The notes below the pieces were generated by a model. That model made no database searches. It was not told the origin of the DNA and was given only the letters and a program-made list of their open reading frames with translations. Below are positions 57,972 through 64,000 of a stretch of DNA of 64,000 nt, piece after piece. The stretch's first letter is position 1. Every line of letters begins with the position of its first letter. Made by a program: the position numbers and the translations under genes. Source of the stretch: Microbulbifer sp. MI-G (GTDB taxonomy: Bacteria; Pseudomonadota; Gammaproteobacteria; Pseudomonadales; Cellvibrionaceae); NCBI RefSeq assembly GCF_030440425.1, contig NZ_CP098023.1, positions 1,725,501 through 1,789,500 on the forward strand. Reading direction: 5' to 3'.

Positions 57972-58003
57972 AAAAAAGCCGCAGCAGTATCAGCGGCTTT
58001 TTT
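57972..58003. terminator. Bidirectional terminator between convergent genes
   Basis: AAAAAAGCCGC, 10-nt loop, GCGGCTTTTTT. T-runs on both strands allow it to serve the peptidase gene (+) and the redox operon (-), which converge here. Confidence 0.85.
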
Positions 58004-58103
58004 GTCGCGGCCTCTGAAACAGTGATGCTGGCGCACTGATTCTGCCTCAGGGGTAAGCGGGCAGGCTCTGGTGCGCAACTTTGCCGCTTCAGGAGGCGGG
58101 ATC

Positions 58104-58652
58104 TTACAGTGGGATACGGATAACAACACCGCCCATGGTCTGCCCGAGTTCAAAGTCATTGCGCGGGCTGTCCACATGATCGTTGTGGCAGCTGATGCAG
58201 GCGGGGGAAACACCCACGTCGGCGTACACTGCAGTAAAGTATTCCGTGTCCCCCAGCTTCTCGCGTCCGTAGAAGTTTTTACCGGGATTGTCGATCACAT
58301 ATTGCAGGCCTTGTTTCTCCATTTCGGTGCGCGGCTTGTTCTGTTTGTTGACCGGCCACAGGGATAGGAGGGCGTAGTTGAAACCGGAGTTTCTTTCCGC
58401 TACACGCTCCGCCCCCATACGCATCATCTGTGCGGGCAGAGGCAGCAGCTTCTTATCCTGCCAGTGCTCATCAGCATCGAGAATTTTTTCTTCATTTTGC
58501 AGACGGTTGACCACCTGGTTGGTGTAGTTGGCCCTGTCTGCTTCGATTACGGCAAAGATGGCATCCGCCATTCGCTCGGGTGCAATTCCCTGATGCTTTT
58601 CACAGCCAGTGAGCAGGGCCAGACCGGCGACAAAACAAGCGGCAATACGCAT
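58104..58652 (-). CDS. Monoheme c-type lipoprotein, DUF3365 (Tll0287-like) domain
   Basis: The 182-aa precursor has a lipobox (LALLTGC, Cys17), then a helical DUF3365-type sensor domain (ALLSLWPVNKQNKPRTEMEKQGLQYVIDNPGKNFYG). One c-type heme motif lies in the family position (ACISCHNDH, Cys152, Cys155, His156), followed by the conserved GQTMGGVVIRIPL end. DUF3365 domains bind heme in the periplasm and occur in sensors and in redox proteins. It is the last gene of a three-gene minus-strand operon, 12 bp after the multiheme cytochrome, so it may be a periplasmic electron carrier or regulator for it. Confidence 0.88.
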   Translation of the reverse strand: MRIAACFVAGLALLTGCEKHQGIAPERMADAIFAVIEADRANYTNQVVNRLQNEEKILDADEHWQDKKLLPLPAQMMRMGAERVAERNSGFNYALLSLWPVNKQNKPRTEMEKQGLQYVIDNPGKNFYGREKLGDTEYFTAVYADVGVSPACISCHNDHVDSPRNDFELGQTMGGVVIRIPL

Positions 58653-58664
58653 AGTGTTCCCCTC

Positions 58665-60014
58665 CTATTGGGATTTGGTTTGCTGTTTTTTGTTGTTGGA
58701 CTTTCTCGCAATGCGGTCGCGAATCAGATCAAAGGTCTGGTGCTTCTTCGCGGGCTTGTGCTTGAAATTCTGTGTTATCAATTTTTTATCAGCCAGGGCG
58801 GCCAGGGAAAACTCCGCTCCGTGGCAGTTCAGGCAGACAGGTAACATTTTTTCATTGGGACGCAGATTGTGGTTTTGATTGTGGTTAACAACGATCTGGT
58901 TGGCATGGGTTTCCCGTGGAAGGTGGCAGCTGGCACAACTGGGACCGCTTTTGGGATTGTTTTCCCAGATATTGAAATGGGGGGAATCCCGGTAAGCCAG
59001 ACTGTGTTCGTCGCTGTGACAGCCAAGGCAGGATTCCACTGCGGCATAGTGCACATTGACTGAATGGGCGTCGTGGCAGCTGGTGCAGTTCAATTCCCCC
59101 GATGCATCCGCTTGCATGGGGATTCTTGCCTGCAGCGGTGACATGGCACCGATGCGCTCAACAAGCCCGTGTGAAAGTTTGGAGGATAGGCGCATCCCGT
59201 GTTTGCCCTGAGTAAAGGATTTTTTTTGTTCGCTGTGACAGCTCGCACACTGTTCCACCACTTCCAGGCTGCTGAACTGCTGTTGGTTGTCGATATGGCA
59301 CTGACTGCAGTTGACAGTGGCTCTGGCGTGAGCACTTTGCGCCCATGCTGTACGGATCTCTAAAGTTGAATTCAGGTCCAGGTCGGCTTGTTCCGGCTGC
59401 AGGGGCTGTTTGTGCGGGTGTTCCCGCAGCCACATCTGCATCGCGGTTCGGGCGGGCAAATGGGCATTCTCCAACAAATCCGGTTGCCCTTCATGGTCAG
59501 TCAGAAAATCTTCGTAGAGCGTGCCATTGTCGTGATAGTTATGGCAGCCGGCACTGGCACAGGTTTCGAAACCAAAGTCTCTATGGCTACTGCGCTCCTG
59601 TGCAATATCGCTGTGGCAGTGAAAACAGAAGTCCCCGGCCAGGCTGACCCCCATCTCGCGGGTAATTTCCGGTTTGTGCTCGGTGTGACAGCTGACGCAC
59701 TGGCGCGCATCGAGTGTCTCCAACAGCGGCGCGTTTCTCGGGTCGAGAAATTTTTTTCGCGGGTGGGAGTCGTCTGCCAGTTCCAGTTCCTCGGCATGGC
59801 AATTCAGGCACGATTGCTGCATGGCCTCCTCGCCCGCAAAACCATCGGTATGACACGACATACAGTCCAGTTCTATCTGGTGGTGCCCGTGGCTCGTTTC
59901 CCCGGTGATGAACAGGGATTTGTCGGCAACCTCCAGGTTATACGCAGCCAGCGACCCCACGGCCAAGGTCAGCAGCAGGCCATAATGCCAGAATTTAAAT
60001 TGATAGGATTTCAT
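58665..60014 (-). CDS. Undecaheme c-type cytochrome, membrane anchored
   Basis: A 449-aa protein with an N-terminal membrane anchor or signal (about residues 8-24, WHYGLLLTLAVGSLAAY). Eleven heme sites are visible: ten CxxCH (CMSCH, CLNCH, CVSCH, CFHCH, CSQCH, CASCH, CTSCH, CLGCH, CASCH, CLNCH) and one CX4CH (CASAGCH, fifth in order). Many additional histidines can serve as distal ligands. I do not assign it to a named family; the C-terminal NHNQNHNLRP...CLNCHGAEFSLAALAD pattern recalls cytochrome c3/c7-type proteins coupled to reductases. It starts directly at the stop of the flavoprotein-cytochrome b gene. Expected to pass electrons in the periplasm to an unknown acceptor. Lysine-rich C-terminus. 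Confidence 0.9.
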   Translation of the reverse strand: MKSYQFKFWHYGLLLTLAVGSLAAYNLEVADKSLFITGETSHGHHQIELDCMSCHTDGFAGEEAMQQSCLNCHAEELELADDSHPRKKFLDPRNAPLLETLDARQCVSCHTEHKPEITREMGVSLAGDFCFHCHSDIAQERSSHRDFGFETCASAGCHNYHDNGTLYEDFLTDHEGQPDLLENAHLPARTAMQMWLREHPHKQPLQPEQADLDLNSTLEIRTAWAQSAHARATVNCSQCHIDNQQQFSSLEVVEQCASCHSEQKKSFTQGKHGMRLSSKLSHGLVERIGAMSPLQARIPMQADASGELNCTSCHDAHSVNVHYAAVESCLGCHSDEHSLAYRDSPHFNIWENNPKSGPSCASCHLPRETHANQIVVNHNQNHNLRPNEKMLPVCLNCHGAEFSLAALADKKLITQNFKHKPAKKHQTFDLIRDRIARKSNNKKQQTKSQ

Positions 60015-62045
60015 TTAAAAATAGTAAACCGCAAGAATATGGTAGGCGAGCAGTACCGGCAGCGCCCAGAGCAGGGCATAGTGGACACGGGACCACCATT
60101 TGCGATGCTCGCGCAGTTTCAGGTCTGTCCAGTGGTGGTTGCGTGCCATAAACACACCGACAAGTGAACCGGTTGCAGTCGCGGTGAGAAAAACAAGCAT
60201 CAGTGCCAGGTTCAGATTTTCTCCCAGGCGAAACCCCGTGTGCACTACAAGGGCAAGGAGCGATATCAGACCAATCACACTGTGCGCATAGCGCCAGTGA
60301 TCCATATGGCCAATGGTGAATTTCTTCCACCGCTTTCGTACGCTGAGTGCTGCTGTGAGCAGGCACAGCACGAGAATGGTGTAGCCGGTGACCTGCTTCC
60401 AGAAGTTGTCGTACCAGAGTTTTTGCCAGGAAAAGGCTGTTTGCACCGTGTCGGAAACCGGTGCAGCCGGCATCAAAAATGCCAGCGCAATAAGGAGCAG
60501 GGACAGTGCGGATGTGATCAATATTCCCCTGGCGTGACGCATCACCAGATTGGGCGCGGGAGCATCCAGTAACTCCGCCATCAGTGGGCGGCAGCTGCCG
60601 CATATAGAGCCGGCAGTTGTGGCCTGCTGCAATTCATTCAAGGTACGCTTGCCCTCGGATATGGCCTTGCACAGGTCTCCTTTACTCACGGAGTTGCACT
60701 GGCATACCAGGTAGCTATCGGGGAAATGCTTAATAGTGGTGGCCGTCTGTTTTGCAAACAGACGACCTGTAGTTTCAAAGCTCCTGAGGGTGCGCTGGTT
60801 GACTTTTTCCTGCCCAGCCACAGCCTGGCGCAGGCCGTTGGCTTCATTCCAGCTGCCAATATAGACTGCGCCGAGGATACGTCCATCCCCGATAAACAGT
60901 TTGCGATACACCCCGTTGAAACGATTGCGGTAAGCGTACCTTTGTACATTGTGCTGGTAGTGGATACTGTCCGAAGTAACGTCGCCGATAATGGCACAGG
61001 GGATGTGGGCAATCTTGAGCTGGATGTCGGTATAGCTCCCGGTATAGGGGCGCTGTAACCGGGGGGCACCGTGATTGCGACGGATATGGGAGCAGCAGCT
61101 CTCCACCTGCTCATATCCGGGACGTACCAATTGGTAAATTTTTTGATCAAATTCGGCACATTCCCCCACTGCGTATATATCGGGGTCGGAAGTTTGCATC
61201 CATTCATTGACAACAACGCCGCGCTGTGTTTTCAGCCCGCTCTGTTGCGCAAGCGTCACTTCGGGCTGAATCCCGGTACACAGCACTATAGCGTCGACAC
61301 TCAGGGTTTTGCCACTGACAAATCGCAGCCTGGATTTTTTGCCATCCGCTTCGATTGCCTGCAACGAGTCGCCGATTTCGAGATTGACACCGAGTGCCGA
61401 GAGCGAGGATTTCAGGAACGCTTCGCCCTCTTCCCCAAGCAGACCACTGAGCAAATATCCCCGCGACTGTAAAGTGACTGTGTTCTTTGGAGTTTTTAAT
61501 GCGGTTGCGGCTTCAAGACCCAATGCACCGGCGCCTACGATACAAATATCGGCGTGCCGCTCGCGCAAGTTGATCAAATCGTGGGTATTGCGCAGGCTGC
61601 GAAAGGGGTACACAGTGGGCAGTTCGGTACCTGCGATCTGGGGAATGGCCGGATTGGAGCCAGTGGCCAGAATCAGTTTGGTGTAAGGCTGTGTATTTCC
61701 CGCTGCATCAGTCACCGTTTTGTGCGTGCGGTCAATGGAGAGAATTTTTCGGTCGATATACTCGGCCAGCCTGTGGTCACGCTGGCCAAGGATTGGGTTG
61801 TCCAGCTCTGCCCGTTCCACATGGCGGGACAGATACTGTGAAAGTTTTACCCGGTTATAGGGTGATTCCGTTTCGGCCCCATAGATAACAACCTGCGCCT
61901 CATCACAAAACTCCAACAGCTTTTGGGCACAGCGGACACCAACCGGCCCTGTGCCCACAACAACGTAAATTGGATAGCTGTCATTGCTTGTGTACGTGTT
62001 ATCTGGTGAATATTGCTGAACAGGTGAACTGTCTAGTTCAGTCAT
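60015..62045 (-). CDS. NirB-like FAD/NAD(P) oxidoreductase fused to BFD-type [2Fe-2S] domain and membrane cytochrome b domain
   Basis: A 676-aa protein of three parts. Residues about 27-400 are a pyridine-nucleotide-disulphide oxidoreductase resembling the N-terminal part of nitrite reductase NirB: FAD motif VVVGTGPVGVRCAQ, NAD(P) motif ICIVGAGALGLEAA and DIYAVGECAEF. Residues about 455-505 are a BFD-like [2Fe-2S] domain with CQC...CGSC ligands (YLVCQCNSV, GSICGSCRPLM). From about 515 come four or five membrane helices. Two of them carry paired histidines 14 residues apart (HSVIGLISLLALVVH; HYALLWALPVLLAYH), the pattern for two b hemes across a membrane. The siroheme domain of real NirB is absent. 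Predicted role: NAD(P)H oxidation, then electrons across the membrane to the cytochrome encoded next. GGGGGGAGG precedes the ATG. Confidence 0.9.
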   Translation of the reverse strand: MTELDSSPVQQYSPDNTYTSNDSYPIYVVVGTGPVGVRCAQKLLEFCDEAQVVIYGAETESPYNRVKLSQYLSRHVERAELDNPILGQRDHRLAEYIDRKILSIDRTHKTVTDAAGNTQPYTKLILATGSNPAIPQIAGTELPTVYPFRSLRNTHDLINLRERHADICIVGAGALGLEAATALKTPKNTVTLQSRGYLLSGLLGEEGEAFLKSSLSALGVNLEIGDSLQAIEADGKKSRLRFVSGKTLSVDAIVLCTGIQPEVTLAQQSGLKTQRGVVVNEWMQTSDPDIYAVGECAEFDQKIYQLVRPGYEQVESCCSHIRRNHGAPRLQRPYTGSYTDIQLKIAHIPCAIIGDVTSDSIHYQHNVQRYAYRNRFNGVYRKLFIGDGRILGAVYIGSWNEANGLRQAVAGQEKVNQRTLRSFETTGRLFAKQTATTIKHFPDSYLVCQCNSVSKGDLCKAISEGKRTLNELQQATTAGSICGSCRPLMAELLDAPAPNLVMRHARGILITSALSLLLIALAFLMPAAPVSDTVQTAFSWQKLWYDNFWKQVTGYTILVLCLLTAALSVRKRWKKFTIGHMDHWRYAHSVIGLISLLALVVHTGFRLGENLNLALMLVFLTATATGSLVGVFMARNHHWTDLKLREHRKWWSRVHYALLWALPVLLAYHILAVYYF

Positions 62046-62562
62046 ACACCTCCCCCCAAGTCCTTCGGCTTTGCCACCGGCCCGATGGTTATTCTTATTG
62101 TTAAGCTACAAATCCCTGAATACCAATTAGACCGACATCCCACAGAAAGATTTTTTTTTAAACTCTACTTCCTCTATATTTAAACAAAATTAAATAAACG
62201 TCTAGTGTTGAATGACAACGATGCAGAAAAGGCTGTTGAGGGAGTTTGGTGTGGTCAGTAACGCTATCTGTGGCTGTCACAGCACGCATTGGGGGAAATG
62301 GGGATGTCAAGCTGGAGAAAAATATAATCGATTTATTTTGTATAGCGGGATTTTTCGGTTAGTTTGTGAGCGATTCTGAATGGATTTCGCAGGGTGTTGG
62401 CAAGGGACTTGAAGGCATGCGGCCCCATCCCTGTGGGCTGCACAAGTTTTAGTGGTCGGGCCCTATATTACACATTGTTGCGTGGCGGCCAGGTTTTGCC
62501 TGATTCCAAAAGAGGGTCGGGTGTCCGTTACGGCTCGTCCCGGATTTTGTCACGGACAATCC
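62046..62562. other. Upstream region of the redox operon, no gene recognised
   Basis: About 0.5 kb; the AT-rich stretch 62100-62220 probably holds the operon promoter. I looked for an FNR-type TTGAT-N4-ATCAA site and saw none. Confidence 0.45.
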
Positions 62563-63099
62563 TCAGGCTGGTTGGTAAAGCACGTAGAGCTCCTTTTCTT
62601 CCAGGGCAGTGCGGCGGGTCAGTGCCTCTCCAATTTTCTGGTAGTCCATTTTAAAATCTCGAACCATTTCCGGTGTAAAGGCTTCGTGATTGTACTGTTT
62701 GCAGAACTGCACAACCGTATTGGCGATTTCATTCATATCGGAACGAAAATCCTTGATCACCTGCAGTGTGTGGGTATCGCCGGCGAGAGTCTGCTCCAGG
62801 TAAACATAGAAGCGCACGTTTTCCTTGATCAGGTGGGCCTGGAAGGTGGATTTGAACTGGGTGAGCAACTGGGACAGCTGGCGATAATTTTGCTGCTCAT
62901 ACCCCTCTGACCAGATGCGCTGGAAAATGCCGACCAGGTTCCGATGGTCGTCTTCCAGGGCCTTGATGAGTGTGGGGTCGTAGGAAATGGTCCGGTTTCC
63001 CTTGGCACTGGAGTAGGCGCTGCGTGTGTATCTCTCTTCGAGATCTGCGCTGTCTCTCGACTTGTCACTGCGGAACATACCGGAAAGAAAGCTAAGCAT
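62563..63099 (-). CDS. Hemerythrin domain-containing protein
   Basis: A 178-aa protein with the HHE-cation-binding four-helix bundle. The first helix has LIKALEDDHRNLVGIF (iron-ligand His), the second FKSTFQAHLIKENVRFYVYLE (His and Glu/Asp ligands), and the last ends in EEKELYVLYQP. A polar 40-residue N-terminal extension precedes it. Bacterial hemerythrins bind oxygen or NO at a diiron site, or repair iron-sulphur centres. It lies 517 bp upstream of the redox operon on the same strand, with its own transcription likely. Alternative: an Rsd-like regulator, less likely given the HHE spacing. Confidence 0.85.
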   Translation of the reverse strand: MLSFLSGMFRSDKSRDSADLEERYTRSAYSSAKGNRTISYDPTLIKALEDDHRNLVGIFQRIWSEGYEQQNYRQLSQLLTQFKSTFQAHLIKENVRFYVYLEQTLAGDTHTLQVIKDFRSDMNEIANTVVQFCKQYNHEAFTPEMVRDFKMDYQKIGEALTRRTALEEKELYVLYQPA

Positions 63100-63358
63100 G
63101 TGTCATACCCTTGGTGGAGATTATGGATTGGTGAGTTGTGCAAGTGTGTTGTTCCGCGGATCGGGAGAGTACCCTGTGGGCTTGGCACTGTTCCCCCTGG
63201 CCGGGAGTGGCGGATTTTACATTGGATGACAGGGGCTTTAAGGTTGAATGGAGACCGGATTTTACTCAGTTGTGAAAGATGAGAGGTGTATCACAACTTC
63301 TGCTTGGGAGGTGATTGCTTTCGCAAAAGAGGGCTGGAACCATGGTACTCAGTATTGG

Positions 63359-63396
63359 CGAAAAAAGAAGAAACCCGGCTCTGCCGGGTTTCTTCT
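63359..63396 (-). terminator. Intrinsic terminator of citrate synthase
   Basis: Perfect 14-bp stem (AGAAGAAACCCGGC / GCCGGGTTTCTTCT) with a 3-nt loop, followed on the minus strand by TTTTTT. It starts a few bases past the citrate synthase stop. Confidence 0.95.
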
Positions 63397-63404
63397 CTGC
63401 TTAT

Positions 63405-64000
63405 CTAGCGTTGATCCAGGGGGATATAGTCGCGCTGGGTATAGCCGGTGTAAAGCTGGCGCGGGCGGCCAATCCTGTATGGGTTGGAGATCATTTCATT
63501 CCAGTGGGCAATCCAGCCTGCAGTGCGGCCGGTAGCAAAAATAACCGTAAACATATCGGTGGGAATGCCGATCGCTTTCATAATAATGCCGGAGTAGAAA
63601 TCCACGTTCGGGTAGAGTTTCTTTTCCACAAAGTAGTCGTCCTCAAGGGCGATCTTCTCGAGTTTTCTGGCGATCTTCAGCAATGGGTCATGCTCGACAC
63701 CCATAGCACCCAGAACCTCGTCACAGATACCCTGCATGACACGGGAGCGCGGGTCGAAATTTTTATAGACACGGTGGCCGAAGCCCATCAGGCGGAAAGG
63801 GTCATTCTTGTCTTTGGCGCGTTTCACAAACTCATCGATACGGCTTTCGTCACCGATCTCCTGCAGCATGTTCAGTACCGCTTCGTTGGCACCACCGTGC
63901 GCGGGCCCCCACAGGGCGGCAATGCCGGAGGAGATACAGGCGAAGGGGTTGGCGCCGGAGGAGCCGGCCAGGCGCACGGTAGAGGTGGAGGCGTTCTGCT
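63405..64000 (-). CDS. gltA: Citrate synthase, 3' part (continues past the window)
   Basis: About 198 C-terminal residues of a type II (hexameric, NADH-regulated type) citrate synthase: [30 protein letters not shown] contains the catalytic His of [24 protein letters not shown] has the second active-site His, and the catalytic Asp is in [10 protein letters not shown]. The end is [21 protein letters not shown], typical of proteobacterial GltA. The enzyme condenses oxaloacetate and acetyl-CoA to citrate in the TCA cycle. The 5' end lies outside the window. A strong terminator follows the stop. Confidence 0.97.
   Translation of the reverse strand, partial: QNASTSTVRLAGSSGANPFACISSGIAALWGPAHGGANEAVLNMLQEIGDESRIDEFVKRAKDKNDPFRLMGFGHRVYKNFDPRSRVMQGICDEVLGAMGVEHDPLLKIARKLEKIALEDDYFVEKKLYPNVDFYSGIIMKAIGIPTDMFTVIFATGRTAGWIAHWNEMISNPYRIGRPRQLYTGYTQRDYIPLDQR

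Noticed and set aside
60015..62045. Genuine nitrite reductase NirB
   Set aside because: The N-terminal half resembles NirB, but the siroheme/[4Fe-4S] sulfite-reductase-like half is absent and replaced by membrane helices.
62046..62562. FNR/Anr site upstream of the redox operon
   Set aside because: No TTGAT-N4-ATCAA-like sequence was found by eye.
1..64000. CRISPR array or rRNA operon
   Set aside because: No regularly spaced direct repeats of 24-40 bp and no rRNA signatures were seen; the two tandem repeats found have 8- and 9-bp units without spacers.

Overview
The window looks like chromosomal DNA of a marine, polysaccharide-degrading gammaproteobacterium, probably Cellvibrionales and Microbulbifer-like. 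This is inferred from gene content (AA10 LPMO, two GH3 enzymes, several large TonB-dependent receptors, dockerin-like calcium repeats, citrate synthase at the right edge) and not from a phylogenetic marker. Base composition is uneven. The GC-richer blocks (about 26.3-30 kb, 34.7-43.3 kb, 49-64 kb) look like core or long-resident DNA. The AT-richer blocks (about 10.2-26 kb, 43.5-44.6 kb, 47.5-48.6 kb) carry an Rhs locus, IS remnants and small cargo genes.

Region 1 (0-7.4 kb) is eroding: a small membrane protein, an AA10 LPMO missing its C-terminal end, a 7 x 8 bp tandem repeat, a DoxX-like protein, a PadR pseudogene, an ECF sigma gene with a truncated FecR, and a decayed IS3-type element in about 3 kb that otherwise lacks recognisable genes. 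Region 2 (7.4-13.3 kb) is an apparently intact FecI/FecR/FecA-type cell-surface signalling cassette. Its receptor is an STN domain joined in frame to what looks like a complete second receptor precursor, with its own Shine-Dalgarno, start codon and signal peptide. An internally deleted IS30 remnant follows.

Region 3 (13.4-20.5 kb) is a 2119-residue secreted FN3-SpvB-Rhs protein. A small zinc-ribbon membrane protein, the candidate immunity factor, starts 3 nt after its stop. A terminator and a decayed paralogous tip/immunity segment follow. Region 4 (20.5-25 kb) holds minus-strand AT-rich cargo genes (GNAT, methyltransferase, membrane protein, unknown, VOC, M43 protease).

Region 5 (26-38.4 kb) has a second TonB receptor paralogous to that of region 2, two related small secreted proteins, an unknown secreted protein, a VWA protein with calcium repeats, an esterase-like protein whose nucleophile serine is alanine, and a haloacid dehalogenase. 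Region 6 (38.7-54.6 kb) is carbohydrate and aromatic metabolism: two tandem GH3 enzymes, an aldehyde dehydrogenase/alcohol dehydrogenase pair next to a gamma-resorcylate decarboxylase-like enzyme, and an apparent operon of a Caulobacter-type TonB receptor with a sugar-isomerase/glycosidase fusion. Region 7 (55.7-64 kb) has an M3 lipoprotein peptidase and a three-gene redox operon: a NirB-like flavoprotein fused to a [2Fe-2S] domain and a tetra-His membrane cytochrome b domain, an 11-heme c-type cytochrome, and a monoheme DUF3365 lipoprotein. A hemerythrin and the 3' part of citrate synthase complete it. The strongest candidates for something new are this redox operon, the Rhs/zinc-ribbon locus, the STN-receptor double precursor and the isomerase-glycosidase fusion.
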